The notes beneath the pieces are model-generated. The model worked only from the letters and a program-made list of their open reading frames with translations, made no database searches and was not told the DNA's origin. Of a DNA stretch of 64,000 bases, positions 54,065 through 63,176 are shown piece by piece. The stretch's first letter is position 1; each line of letters begins with the position of its first letter. A program made the translations under genes and the position numbers. Location of the stretch: positions 1-64,000 of the forward strand of contig CAKZJW010000114.1 in assembly GCA_937120495.1 (NCBI GenBank), given 5' to 3'. The stretch is from an uncultured Oligoflexia bacterium. GTDB lineage: Bacteria > Bdellovibrionota > Bacteriovoracia > Bacteriovoracales > Bacteriovoracaceae.

Positions 54065-54535
54065 TAAATGCCTTTTAGCTTGTTTTCTCATTTTCTTTTG
54101 AGCATCTTCCATAGATTCAAAGCTCGTATAAACATGAGCTCCACTATACTTAAAGGAAATATCAATTCTTCCAACACAAGCGTACAAAGGAATATCTTTC
54201 CTTTTTGCCTTTTTTAAGTCGGATTTGATTTTAGCTTTTAGTTTTTTAAACTTAGGCTTTAATGAAAAGCGTGTATAAACGGCTTCATTATTTAGTTGTT
54301 TTTGAGAGACAGCATTATATCTTCCAAATGAATAACCTGTTTCAATATAGGATTCACCTTGGATAAATTTCGTTTTTAATACGAACTTTGGATTTAAGCC
54401 AAAAAGATTAGGCTCTAAGCGATTTAAGATCTTTCCATTTGAAACTCTTTTCACTTCACCACATGAGTAGTCTAGAGTATAGGCACTGGCCAAGCCAGAA
54501 AGAGTCAAAAGTGATAATACTAATATTCTTTTCAT
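54062..54535 (-). CDS. Small exported basic protein of unknown function
   Basis: 157 residues with a signal peptide (ILVLSLLTLSGLASA). The mature protein has two Cys (YSCGEV and YACVGR) that could pair, and a very basic C-terminal helix (MEDAQKKMRKQAKRHL). No family recognised. Its stop lies within the terminator of the convergent valS gene. Confidence 0.6.
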   Translation of the reverse strand: MKRILVLSLLTLSGLASAYTLDYSCGEVKRVSNGKILNRLEPNLFGLNPKFVLKTKFIQGESYIETGYSFGRYNAVSQKQLNNEAVYTRFSLKPKFKKLKAKIKSDLKKAKRKDIPLYACVGRIDISFKYSGAHVYTSFESMEDAQKKMRKQAKRHL

Positions 54536-54633
54536 TTAAATCCTCATTTAGATATTGAGGTCTAATTATTACAGAAAAATAGCAAAAATGAGTTTGATTT
54601 GAAAAATATAATGAGGGTGTCAAAAGTATAGAC

Positions 54634-54663
54634 AAAAAAAGGCCCAGAAATGAATCCTGGGCC
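54634..54663 (-). terminator. Rho-independent terminator, minus strand
   Basis: On the minus strand: GGCCCAG (complement of 54657-54663), a 9-base loop, CTGGGCC (complement of 54641-54647), then seven T. It lies 25 bases after the lipoprotein gene that ends at 54688. Confidence 0.85.
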
Positions 54664-54687
54664 CGTATAATTTAGCTTTTGATTAAA

Positions 54688-55422
54688 TTATTCTTCGGAG
54701 ATAGTTAAAACTTGTCTCTTTTTCATCATTCTTTTTAGACCTTTATAAAGTCTTCTTTTTTGTCTTCTAGATAGCTTTCTTTGAGCTACTGGAGCGAACA
54801 TTTCTTTATTAGAGCTTAACTCAACTGAATTACTCCAAAGACCTGCAAGGTTTGCAAATGCAGCAATACCTGTTTGTTTTTGCTCATCTGAAGTAAATAC
54901 ACCAGCCGTTAAGTTAACTTTTCCAATATTGAAGTTTGGAAATAAACCTGCGTTACCAATGCTTGAACCTAAACCGTCAAGTTGCTTAATTGCTATTGCA
55001 AAACCAATTAGCGTTACACCATTAGTCTGAGCAACATAAACTTTTGCACTAATACCTTCGATATCAATAGTAATAACTCCGGCACCCATTGTATCAACTG
55101 GAACAGGGTTACCATTTGGAAGAGTAGCTTGACCTGCAGGAACTTTTAAAATTTCCGTTAAGTTTGCATCAACAGTTACTCTGTTCTCACCATTTAATCT
55201 ATAAAGCCTTAAAGCACCATAGTTTTTTGGTAGAGGTAAATCTAAGAATGGTAGTTCAGCATTTCCGATTGCTAATTTAAAATCAGCAGATACTAATTGA
55301 TCTCCACCATCTACAATTGTATCAACTCCAATTTCTGAAACGATTGGACTTGAATTCTTCCCACAACTTGTAAGTGAAACACTTAAAGTCAGTACACATA
55401 ATAAACTTAAAATCCTACGCAT
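54688..55422 (-). CDS. Lipoprotein of unknown function
   Basis: 244 residues. The lipoprotein signal ends LTSC (Cys20). The mature part (about 28-200) is beta-rich (ADFKLAIGNAELPFLDLPL; VITIDIEGISAKVYVAQ), then a strongly basic tail (KLSRRQKRRLYKGLKRMMKKRQ) that may bind nucleic acid or a membrane surface. No family recognised. It stands alone between a terminator and the AEC transporter. Confidence 0.65.
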   Translation of the reverse strand: MRRILSLLCVLTLSVSLTSCGKNSSPIVSEIGVDTIVDGGDQLVSADFKLAIGNAELPFLDLPLPKNYGALRLYRLNGENRVTVDANLTEILKVPAGQATLPNGNPVPVDTMGAGVITIDIEGISAKVYVAQTNGVTLIGFAIAIKQLDGLGSSIGNAGLFPNFNIGKVNLTAGVFTSDEQKQTGIAAFANLAGLWSNSVELSSNKEMFAPVAQRKLSRRQKRRLYKGLKRMMKKRQVLTISEE

Positions 55423-55569
55423 TGTTGTCTCCTTTCGAATACGTTAAATCTGATCCTTAAACCTGATTTTAAAATCTTTGATTAAGACTATTTTAGGGAA
55501 ACTAGCACAAGGATGATAGAGGCTACAAATCTGCCGCGTTATAACTTTGCAAATGTAAAGTGATTAGCC

Positions 55570-56475
55570 TTATAGCAAGTGATTTAGAGCACTTAAAGTA
55601 AGAAAAGAAAACAGCAAACCATACCCGACTAAAGAGGTACTCAAGTCCTCCTCTAATCCCTCACTAATAACAAGTGCTCCAGCTGTAATCATTGGTGGCA
55701 TACCGCTCTGCAACACAGACGCCTTTATAGCCAAGCTTGAGCCCATATCAAAGAAGATGACAAAACTTAGCATTATTAATGGAAGTAAAATTAACTTCAA
55801 TGAGAGGCCTACCACTAAAGGTACTAACGTCGACTTTGGAAGCCTGTACTTCATCTGGAATCCAACAGCAATCATCGCACATGGAATAAGAGTTTTAGAA
55901 ACTGCCAAAAAGAAGTTTTCACAGATTCCAGGCATTGGTACTTTAATAAAAATAAATCCCAAAATAAGTGCAACAAAAGGAGGGAATTTCAGAAGCCCCT
56001 TAAGGATATTTTTCAAATCTCCAGTTTCTTTACCTACAAAATACGGCAAAACAAAACCTGTAAAAAGAATAAAACCTATCCCACTGCCTAATTGATCATA
56101 CAAAACACCATAAGGAACCGCTTCGCTTCCAATAAAAGCATTTATCATAGGAATTCCAAGAAATGCTGTATTGCCTAGAGTCGTCACAATAAGTAGGGCT
56201 CCAAATACTGACTTTGAAAATTTAAAAACTTTTGAAACAATAAAAAGCACTAGCAAGTGAAGAGTAAAAGCTGTCCAGTGCATACCAACAGGAAGGAATA
56301 CAGTTGAATCAAAATTTAATTTTGGAATACTGACAAGTATAATTGCTGGCAAAGAAATATTTAAGATAAAAACATTAAGGACGTCTGCTGTATTAGTAGG
56401 AAATCGCCCACTCTTTTTAGCTAGCGTTCCCAAAGAAATTAATCCAATTACAAGAATTAAGTTTTCTAAAATCAC
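55570..56475 (-). CDS. AEC-family transporter (auxin efflux carrier type)
   Basis: 301 residues with about ten transmembrane helices in two blocks of five. Typical elements are LVIGLISLGTLAKKSGRFP at the start, NAFIGSEAVPYGVLYDQLG in the first block, and ASVLQSGMPPMITAGALVISE in the second. Bacterial AEC proteins carry small dicarboxylates such as malate or malonate; the substrate here is unknown. GTG start directly after the stop of the upstream GT9-like gene, so it is part of the fabI run. Confidence 0.88.
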   Translation of the reverse strand: MILENLILVIGLISLGTLAKKSGRFPTNTADVLNVFILNISLPAIILVSIPKLNFDSTVFLPVGMHWTAFTLHLLVLFIVSKVFKFSKSVFGALLIVTTLGNTAFLGIPMINAFIGSEAVPYGVLYDQLGSGIGFILFTGFVLPYFVGKETGDLKNILKGLLKFPPFVALILGFIFIKVPMPGICENFFLAVSKTLIPCAMIAVGFQMKYRLPKSTLVPLVVGLSLKLILLPLIMLSFVIFFDMGSSLAIKASVLQSGMPPMITAGALVISEGLEEDLSTSLVGYGLLFSFLTLSALNHLL

Positions 56476-57462
56476 TTAAATCGCTCCACTTTCATTCGTT
56501 TTTAAGTACTCAAGAATTTCATCGAAGATTTTTCCATAGTTAAAATCTTTTCCATCTTTATAATATGGATCTGATAAAGAACAAACAACAGTATCACCAA
56601 GAAAATATCGATTATCCATGCTTACATCTTTCTTTCTCGAAATATGAAAGCATTGTGCCCCCAAATAAGAAGCAAGTCCCACTAGGTCAGAGTCACATGA
56701 TATAAACGCTTTTGCATATGCTACAAGCTTGGAGAATTCAACCAAGTCTTCAATCTCAGTAAAATGATATGTATTCTTCTTGGGTAATTTTTTTATAAAG
56801 TCTATAAGGTGAGACCTTTGGGTATTTATATCAGCTTGATCGCAAGTAAAGTAGAAAGTCTGTCCCTCAAAAAGATCAAAGAGTTCAATCCATTCCGGAT
56901 TTATCTCATCCTTAGTTAACTCAAGATTAAAGACACTATAAGGAACTTCATTCCAATCAGGAACTAAGGGATCTACTTTTCGAGATACAACTTTCTTTAT
57001 TCTAACTTTATTATCTTTAAAGCTATCCATTAAACTAAATACTTGTTGTGAATAATGAAGATCTCCTGGGCACTCTATTTTATCAGTAAATAGAAGAGAG
57101 CTTTTCCCTCCAGCAAAACCTATTTTTTTCGTAGATTTAAGGTTCTTACCAATAAGTGCATCAACAAGAGTTTTTGTTGTTGAAAAGAAGTAGTCTATAT
57201 TTTGAAGGTTAAGATTTCCTACACCTCTGTGAATTGTAAAAATGTTTTTTAAATCATCTTCCTCTAATGCATGATAATACGCTGAAAAGGGAAGTAAATT
57301 TAGAACCTCTATATTTTTTTTATTAGAGATAATATGAATATTTAAAACCTCATCTTCAAGATCCTCCAGATGAGCATCAAAGTAGCGACTTAGTGCATGT
57401 AGAAATGGAAAAGAAAGTAATTTCTCATCTAGATTATTTGGAACTTTAATTGCTATGTTCAT
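56476..57462 (-). CDS. GT9-like (heptosyltransferase-type) glycosyltransferase, diverged
   Basis: 328 residues. The two Rossmann-like halves of GT9 ADP-heptose:LPS heptosyltransferases can be traced. The N-terminus reads NIAIKVPNNLDEKLLSFPFL, like the usual 'ilvi...iGDvl...p' start. AYAKAFISCDSDLVGLASYLG replaces the usual 'a.lvig.DSG..HlAaalG', so Ser and Asp are kept but the His is lost. Activity is therefore uncertain. It overlaps the EI24 gene by 17 bases. The heptose-pathway gene gmhA is also in this window. Confidence 0.6.
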   Translation of the reverse strand: MNIAIKVPNNLDEKLLSFPFLHALSRYFDAHLEDLEDEVLNIHIISNKKNIEVLNLLPFSAYYHALEEDDLKNIFTIHRGVGNLNLQNIDYFFSTTKTLVDALIGKNLKSTKKIGFAGGKSSLLFTDKIECPGDLHYSQQVFSLMDSFKDNKVRIKKVVSRKVDPLVPDWNEVPYSVFNLELTKDEINPEWIELFDLFEGQTFYFTCDQADINTQRSHLIDFIKKLPKKNTYHFTEIEDLVEFSKLVAYAKAFISCDSDLVGLASYLGAQCFHISRKKDVSMDNRYFLGDTVVCSLSDPYYKDGKDFNYGKIFDEILEYLKTNESGAI

Positions 57463-58177
57463 TATTTTTCACCCATAATACAGTAAAATAGCTAGTTGCC
57501 CATGAAGAAACTAATAAGTTCACGATAGGAATTGAAACAAGTGCAAAGAAAAATGCTCCCCCAAGTCCGTAACTTAGAAGATTTCTCTTTGTATCCTTTA
57601 TACAAGCTGAAAATGAAATTGAATGTCTCGACCAAGAGTAATCAATAAAGCTGATTGCTAATAAAATTACAGTTATCGCCAAACTTAAGGGTGTTAATAT
57701 TGGAATATAACCAATTACAAAAGCAACTAAAGAAAGAAGAAGAATAAGTGATATTTTTTTTATTTCTTCAAAAAGTGTTTTTAGAAACGTTTTAGTTATT
57801 TCGGCAAAAGAAGCTGCAAATGACTCCAACTCTTCACCTTTTAAAAGTTTTTCAACTCTTTTAGAAAGCATATCATTAAAGGGACTCGCGAGAACAGTTA
57901 CAACAAGAACAAACGTCCAGTTTACAACAAAAAATAAAAGCACTGACAAAACTGCAACGATTAAATAATAAACAACAGACCCCAAGGCTCCTTCACTTAG
58001 ATAATTATCAATCATCACTCTGCCTTCATCCATCAAAGGTCCATAAGCCCACGAACCAAGTAGAGCAAAAACTAGAATTCCAATAAGAATAGGAATTAAT
58101 GCTAAAAATAAATTCCCTTTATTACCTACAATATTTTGAACAGATGGTTTTAGGCTTGTTAATGCATTCTTAATCAC
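57446..58177 (-). CDS. EI24/CysZ-like membrane protein
   Basis: 243 residues with four or five transmembrane helices (ALIPILIGILVFALLGSWA, YLIVAVLSVLLFFVVNW, ISLILLLSLVAFVIGYI). The family signature FVLVVTVLASPFNDMLSKRVE and ITVILLAISFIDYSWSRH fit the EI24/CysZ family; CysZ moves sulfate, but other members are uncharacterised. GTG start overlapping the fabI stop by one base, and 17-base overlap with the GT9-like gene. Confidence 0.78.
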   Translation of the reverse strand: MIKNALTSLKPSVQNIVGNKGNLFLALIPILIGILVFALLGSWAYGPLMDEGRVMIDNYLSEGALGSVVYYLIVAVLSVLLFFVVNWTFVLVVTVLASPFNDMLSKRVEKLLKGEELESFAASFAEITKTFLKTLFEEIKKISLILLLSLVAFVIGYIPILTPLSLAITVILLAISFIDYSWSRHSISFSACIKDTKRNLLSYGLGGAFFFALVSIPIVNLLVSSWATSYFTVLWVKNNEHSN

Positions 58178-58947
58178 TAAAAACCTCCAAGGATCGACAG
58201 CCCGCTATCAACATAGATCACTTGCCCCGTAACTCCGCTTGATAAATCACTCGCTAGATAGACTGCAGTACCACCAACATCACTCGGTGTTACATTCTCA
58301 CGCATTGGCGCAACTTGCTCAACTTGAGACAGCATATCTCTAAAGCCAGATACACCTGAAGCTGCTAGAGTTTTTATAGGCCCAGCTGAAATACAATTCA
58401 CTTTTATTTTTAATTCACCCAACTCATTTGCAAGGTAACGAGTACTTGCTTCAAGAGCTGCTTTAGCAACTCCCATCACGTTATAATTTGTTATAACTTT
58501 TTGTGAACCATAATAACTCATACTCATTATAGATCCTCCCTTATTTATAAGAGGTGATAATGAATGTGAAAGTCCAACGAGTGAAAAAGCTGAAACATCA
58601 CAGGCAAGCTTAAATCCTTCTCTGGATGTATTCACAAACTTATCTTTTAAGTCTTTACGGTCAGCAAATGCAATTGAATGAACTAAAATATCAAAAGTTC
58701 CCCACTTATCTTTAACAAGGTCATGAACTTTTTGATAGTGATCATCATTACAAACATCCATCTCAAAAGTGAACTCAGCTCCTAACTCTTCAGCTAGTGG
58801 CTCAACTCTTTTTTTGATAGCGTCGTTTACATAAGACAGAGCAATCTGAGCTCCTTGCTTCTTTAATTCTTTCGCGATTCCCCACGCAATAGAACGATCG
58901 TTTGCAACACCAAAAATAAGAACTCTTTTACCCTCTAATATAGACAT
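58177..58947 (-). CDS. fabI: Enoyl-ACP reductase (NADH), FabI
   Basis: 256 residues. It reduces trans-2-enoyl-ACP in the last step of fatty-acid elongation. The Rossmann start is KRVLIFGVANDRSIAWGIA, FabI-type rather than FabG. The active-site motif Tyr-x6-Lys is in NYNVMGVAK, preceded by SMSYYGSQKV. Triclosan and diazaborine bind this class. First gene of the fabI-EI24-GT9-AEC run, so membrane and envelope functions are grouped. Confidence 0.95.
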   Translation of the reverse strand: MSILEGKRVLIFGVANDRSIAWGIAKELKKQGAQIALSYVNDAIKKRVEPLAEELGAEFTFEMDVCNDDHYQKVHDLVKDKWGTFDILVHSIAFADRKDLKDKFVNTSREGFKLACDVSAFSLVGLSHSLSPLINKGGSIMSMSYYGSQKVITNYNVMGVAKAALEASTRYLANELGELKIKVNCISAGPIKTLAASGVSGFRDMLSQVEQVAPMRENVTPSDVGGTAVYLASDLSSGVTGQVIYVDSGLSILGGF

Positions 58948-58970
58948 ATTTATTCCTTTTTTTTTGCCAT

Positions 58971-58998
58971 TTTATACCAATAATTTATTAAGAGTAAA
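58971..58998 (-). promoter_or_regulatory. Candidate promoter for fabI
   Basis: On the minus strand: TTTACT (complement of 58993-58998, 4 of 6), a 16-base spacer, then TATAAA (complement of 58971-58976, 5 of 6), just before AAGGAATAAATATG at the fabI start. Confidence 0.4.
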
Positions 58999-59104
58999 AA
59001 CATATCTTTTTAAGTGTTTGACCATGCGTTAAACAAACTTATCTGCTTGTAAAAATGACTCTAGAGATATAGGTTTTCACTATAAATTCAAAGGAGAATG
59101 CGCA

Positions 59105-60232
59105 GTGCAAAAACGTTTAATTCCTGAACACTTAGATAAGCTTCAAGTCTATCAAGCTGGAAAACCAATCGAAGAAGTAACTCGAGAAAAAGGCCTAACA
59201 AAAGTTTCAAAGTTAGCATCTAATGAGAACCCATTAGGACCAAGTCCTTTTGCAATACGAGAAATGACTAACGCTCTTTGGGACTCTCATCGATACCCAG
59301 ACATGCACGCAACTGCTCTAAAAACAAAACTTTGTGAATTATACAATGTTGAAAAAGAAAACATCGTTCTTGGTAATGGATCTGAAGGTATTATGGGATA
59401 TATAGCCCGAGCTTTTATTCAAACAGGCGATGAAGTTCTTACAAGTGAAAAAACATTTATTGGATTTCATATTTTAGCAACTGCTGCTGGAGCAAAACTT
59501 GTTACAGTTCCAAGAACGAAAGAGATGAAGTACGACATCAAGGCCTTAGCTGCAGCTGTAAATGAAAATACAAAAGTTCTTTATATTGCAAACCCAGACA
59601 ATCCTACCGGAACTTATATAACAGAAGAAGAGTTTGATTATCTTATGCAGTATGTTCCAAAACATACGATTGTTATTTTGGATGAAGCATATTTTGAATT
59701 TGCACAATCAACTATCGATTATCCCGATTCAATGAAATATAGATATGATAATGTTATAACTCTTAGAACTTTTTCAAAAGCATATGGAATTGGTGGAATT
59801 AGAGTTGGGTATGGTTTTGCTCATAAAGATTTTGTTCAAGCCCTACATAAAGTTAAGCTTCCTTTTGAGCCAAGTTTAATTGCACAAAAAGGTGCTGTTG
59901 GTGCCCTTTCAGACTATCCACATCTTGAAAGAACAATTAGAAATAATACAAAACGCTACTATGAGACTCTTAAGTTCCTAGATAAAAAAGGATTTAAGCC
60001 GATTCAATCTGTAACGAACTTCATTTGTTTCAAAACGGGCTCTACTGAAGCCAGTGACTACCTTTTTGAAAACCTTTTAGATGAAGGTGTTATTATCAGG
60101 CCTTTAAAATCTAACAAAATGCCTGATTGGGTTCGTGTCTCAATTGGAAAAAAAGAAGAGATGGTTCATTTCTTTGAAGCAATGGAAAATATCTTACCTG
60201 AATATGACAAAAAATTTGGAAGACCAGAATGA
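59105..60232 (+). CDS. HisC-family histidinol-phosphate / aromatic aminotransferase
   Basis: 375 residues, a fold-type I PLP enzyme. The HisC start is ASNENPLGPSP, YIANPDNPTGTY binds cofactor and substrate, DEAYFEF is the cofactor Asp region, and the Schiff-base Lys is in RTFSKAYGIGGIRVGY. GTG start 8 bases after AAGGAG; the nearby ATG at 59098 is out of frame. HisC enzymes often accept tyrosine and phenylalanine. No other his gene is here, and the next genes look catabolic, so aromatic-amino-acid transamination is a reasonable alternative role. ATGA overlap with the FAH gene. Confidence 0.88.
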   Translation: MQKRLIPEHLDKLQVYQAGKPIEEVTREKGLTKVSKLASNENPLGPSPFAIREMTNALWDSHRYPDMHATALKTKLCELYNVEKENIVLGNGSEGIMGYIARAFIQTGDEVLTSEKTFIGFHILATAAGAKLVTVPRTKEMKYDIKALAAAVNENTKVLYIANPDNPTGTYITEEEFDYLMQYVPKHTIVILDEAYFEFAQSTIDYPDSMKYRYDNVITLRTFSKAYGIGGIRVGYGFAHKDFVQALHKVKLPFEPSLIAQKGAVGALSDYPHLERTIRNNTKRYYETLKFLDKKGFKPIQSVTNFICFKTGSTEASDYLFENLLDEGVIIRPLKSNKMPDWVRVSIGKKEEMVHFFEAMENILPEYDKKFGRPE

Positions 60233-61239
60233 AAGTATGTACTTACATAAGACAGACACCGCTTGGACAGTTTAAACGCCTTGGAGTTTTTTTTAACGAG
60301 ACTACAATTATTGATGTTAATTTAATTTGGCAAAAGCAATTCGAACTCGATGGAGTTTTTAATGCAAAAGAAAAAGCGATTGATGCCACACCTTACCTTC
60401 TAAGTAGTTTTTTAAAAAAATATCAAGAAGCAAGTTTTGAAGTTTTAGATGAAACTATTGATGCTTTTAAAGAATTTTCAAAAGAAGGTATTTTAAAAAC
60501 AAACGACGGAGCAGATTTATCTTTTGATCTTCGCGATGACGACCAAGTAAAACTTGGATGTCCTATCGATAAAATAAACTGCTATAGAGACTTTTATGCT
60601 CATGAGAAACATGTTGCAAAAGGTTTTGAAAAAAGAGGCGAGCCTATTCCTGAAGCTTGGTATGAAATACCAGCTTATTACAAAGGACCTACGACAGGTT
60701 TTATGGGTGCTGAAGAGATCATTCCTTGGCCATCATATACAAAAAAGCTAGATTACGAATTAGAGTTTGGTGTTTTAATTGGAAAAGATGGAATAAATAT
60801 AAAAGAAGAGAATGCTCTTGATCACATCTTTGGTTATACAATCTTTAATGATATTTCTGCTCGAGATATTCAAAAAAAAGAGATGGCCGTGCGTCTAGGT
60901 CCAGCAAAAGGAAAAGATTTTTGTTCGATTGTGGGCCCTGTAATTATAACTGCCGATGAGTTCAAAGGTGTTGAACCAAACCTTTTAATGACTGCGACAA
61001 TTAATGGTGAAGAATGGTCACGTGGATACACAGGAGACTCTCATTACTCATGGGCGCAAATGATAGCTCACGCATCTAAAGAAGAGTGGCTACTAACGAC
61101 AGACTTTATGGGAAGTGGAACTGTTGGCACAGGTTGTGGTCTTGAAATCGATAAGTGGATTCAACCAGGTGACACAATAGAGCTTGAAATAGAAAGAATT
61201 GGAAAATTAAAAAATTTAATAGGAACCCCTAATGCTTAG
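60229..61239 (+). CDS. Fumarylacetoacetate hydrolase (FAH) family protein
   Basis: 336 residues. The FAH fold is clear: KLDYELEFGVLIGK holds the metal-binding Glu pair, TIFNDISARDIQKKEM and AKGKDFCSIVGPVI follow, and DFMGSGTVGTGCGLEI closes the active site. Family members hydrolyse C-C bonds or decarboxylate and hydrate oxo-acids made from aromatic rings, for example fumarylacetoacetate and the HpcE/MhpD-type substrates. ATGA overlap with the aminotransferase; its own end overlaps the flavin reductase by 8 bases. Confidence 0.9.
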   Translation: MKVCTYIRQTPLGQFKRLGVFFNETTIIDVNLIWQKQFELDGVFNAKEKAIDATPYLLSSFLKKYQEASFEVLDETIDAFKEFSKEGILKTNDGADLSFDLRDDDQVKLGCPIDKINCYRDFYAHEKHVAKGFEKRGEPIPEAWYEIPAYYKGPTTGFMGAEEIIPWPSYTKKLDYELEFGVLIGKDGINIKEENALDHIFGYTIFNDISARDIQKKEMAVRLGPAKGKDFCSIVGPVIITADEFKGVEPNLLMTATINGEEWSRGYTGDSHYSWAQMIAHASKEEWLLTTDFMGSGTVGTGCGLEIDKWIQPGDTIELEIERIGKLKNLIGTPNA

Positions 61240-61861
61240 TTTTGATACAACAAAAACAGAATTCTCAGATAATTACAAAATGCTTATTGGCTCTATTTTA
61301 CCAAGACCAATTGCAGTTGTTTCTACAAAAAATGAAGATGGTTCAAATAATGTTGCTCCATTTTCTTTCTTTAATGGATTTAGCGCAAAACCGATGATTG
61401 TAGGTTTCTCTGCAATGATTAGAACCTCTACTGGTGAAAAGAAAGATACTTTAAAAAATATTGAACGAACAAAAGAGTTTGTAGTTAATTTTACCAATGA
61501 AGACAACTGTGAACTTGTTAATAAATCAAGCGCAGAGCTAGCATATGGCGAGGATGAATTTAAGCACTCAGGCCTGACACCAATAGAGTCAGATATTGTT
61601 CAAGCAATGCGAGTTAAAGAAAGCCCAATACATTTCGAATGTAAATTAAGAGAAATCATCAGCTTTGGGGATCAACCTGGCTGTGGAACTCTTATTTTAG
61701 GAGAAGTTGTAAAGGTTCATATTGATGATAAAATATATGATAAAGGTAGAATAACAACTAGTCTTTGGAAGCCCATGGGAAGAGGGGCCGGAAATGATTG
61801 GTTTAAAACAGATAGCGTTCAGTCCAAAGAAAGACTAATGCAAGCACAAATTCAAAAGTAG
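61232..61861 (+). CDS. Flavin reductase-like domain protein
   Basis: 209 residues. It fits the DIM6/NTAB flavin reductase group: GSILPRPIAVVSTKNEDGSNNVAPFSFFNGFSAKPM-type start, then DTLKNIERTKEFVVNF. Such proteins bind FMN and often supply reduced flavin to a partner oxygenase, or act in breakdown of aromatic acids. No monooxygenase is present in the window. Overlaps the FAH gene by 8 bases and is followed 5 bases later by the VOC gene. Confidence 0.88.
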   Translation: MLSFDTTKTEFSDNYKMLIGSILPRPIAVVSTKNEDGSNNVAPFSFFNGFSAKPMIVGFSAMIRTSTGEKKDTLKNIERTKEFVVNFTNEDNCELVNKSSAELAYGEDEFKHSGLTPIESDIVQAMRVKESPIHFECKLREIISFGDQPGCGTLILGEVVKVHIDDKIYDKGRITTSLWKPMGRGAGNDWFKTDSVQSKERLMQAQIQK

Positions 61862-61866
61862 GTAGT

Positions 61867-62409
61867 ATGAGTATTTTAAAAAGAATTCACCATGTAGCTT
61901 ATAGATGTAATAACGCCAAAGAGACGGCAAATTGGTACAAGGAAATGCTGGATATGGATCTAACAGTATCAATATCTGAAGATCATGTTCCAAGCACAAA
62001 AGAGCCAAATCCTTATATGCATATATTTTTAGATGCAGGGATGGGCAATGTTCTTGCTTTTTTTGAACTTACTGGTCAAAAAGAAATGGACAGGGACCAA
62101 AATACTCCTGCATGGGTTCAACATATTGCCTTTGAAGTTGAAAGTGTAGATATGCTTGAAAAGATGAAAAAGGATCTAACGGCCAAAGGACTCGACGTTC
62201 TTGGTTTAACTGATCACGGAGTTTTTAAATCAATTTATTTCTTTGATCCAAATGGGCACAGACTTGAACTTGCAGCCAATATTGGCTCTGAAGAACAAAT
62301 GAAAAAGCTTAAAGATATCGCTCCGGAGATGCTTGAAGAATGGGATAAAACGAAAAAACCACCAAGACAAGCAGCTTGGCTTCATGATCAGGAATTTTTA
62401 AAGAAATGA
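61867..62409 (+). CDS. VOC-family (glyoxalase/extradiol dioxygenase fold) protein
   Basis: 180 residues with two beta-alpha-beta-beta-beta modules. The metal ligands fit His in IHHVAYRC (residue 8 or 9), Glu in NVLAFFELTG, His in WVQHIAFEV and Glu in NGHRLELAAN, as in glyoxalase and dioxygenase members of the VOC superfamily. In the context of the FAH and flavin-reductase genes a ring-cleaving or related role is possible; a lyase or epimerase role is not excluded. ATGA overlap with the lipoprotein gene. Confidence 0.85.
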   Translation: MSILKRIHHVAYRCNNAKETANWYKEMLDMDLTVSISEDHVPSTKEPNPYMHIFLDAGMGNVLAFFELTGQKEMDRDQNTPAWVQHIAFEVESVDMLEKMKKDLTAKGLDVLGLTDHGVFKSIYFFDPNGHRLELAANIGSEEQMKKLKDIAPEMLEEWDKTKKPPRQAAWLHDQEFLKK

Positions 62410-63176
62410 AAATTTATCTAATCCTTTTATTACCTCTCCTCACCTCTTGTTCCAAGTGGTTTGAAGTTAAGCAAGGTAATGGACAACTTTATATTGATGA
62501 TTTAGAAAACTCTGTTATCGACATCGATGAAAGCACATGGAAAGTTGGTAAGAAGAAAGATCAAATTATCTCCAAAGGGCTTAAGATAAAATTTAAAATG
62601 CCTAAGATTGATAAAGATAATGCTCAGAAACTATTTAATAATGGTGGAATAAATTCTTGGATCTTTAGAATTAATAAGAAGTCTGGACGTGGTAAGAAGC
62701 CAATTGGGCATATTATCTACAACCTTCAAAGTTTTAATAATGTTTCAGACTCAGTAACAGCTTATATCTATTACCATTCAGCGGCAGCAGGTAGTGAATT
62801 TAGAAGACAAAAATGTCCTGCTTTTAAGCACAACAAAAAAATAACTGATTATGAGCTAATTGATACTCCTAAAAAAAGCTATGATTTATTCGTTAGACGA
62901 AAATCAAGTTATAAGTCTGTAACAATAGAAACACCTTCATTCTCTCCAATTATATTTAGTGGCGACTCAAGTTTAGTTGGTACCTACTTTTTAGACTTTG
63001 CTTTATACAACTCTAAAGAAAAAGTTTTATATAGTAAGTGGATCCCTATGAGAAACTTAATCAGAGTAAATACAGAGGAAAGCATCAGAATTCCAAGCTG
63101 TACAGGTGTTCGCTCAGAGGTTGAAATTAATAACCAAAGAGGCACGCATAAAACGGAACGTTTTAGAATTAAATAA
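62406..63176 (+). CDS. Lipoprotein of unknown function
   Basis: 256 residues. The lipoprotein signal ends LLTSC (Cys15). The mature protein is beta-rich (GKKKDQIISKGLKIKFKM; VTAYIYYHSAAAGSEF) with two further Cys (KCPAF, PSCTG). No family recognised. It overlaps the VOC gene (ATGA), so it is transcribed with the catabolic-looking run even though it is an envelope protein. Its last 8 bases overlap the convergent M24 gene. Confidence 0.65.
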   Translation: MKIYLILLLPLLTSCSKWFEVKQGNGQLYIDDLENSVIDIDESTWKVGKKKDQIISKGLKIKFKMPKIDKDNAQKLFNNGGINSWIFRINKKSGRGKKPIGHIIYNLQSFNNVSDSVTAYIYYHSAAAGSEFRRQKCPAFKHNKKITDYELIDTPKKSYDLFVRRKSSYKSVTIETPSFSPIIFSGDSSLVGTYFLDFALYNSKEKVLYSKWIPMRNLIRVNTEESIRIPSCTGVRSEVEINNQRGTHKTERFRIK

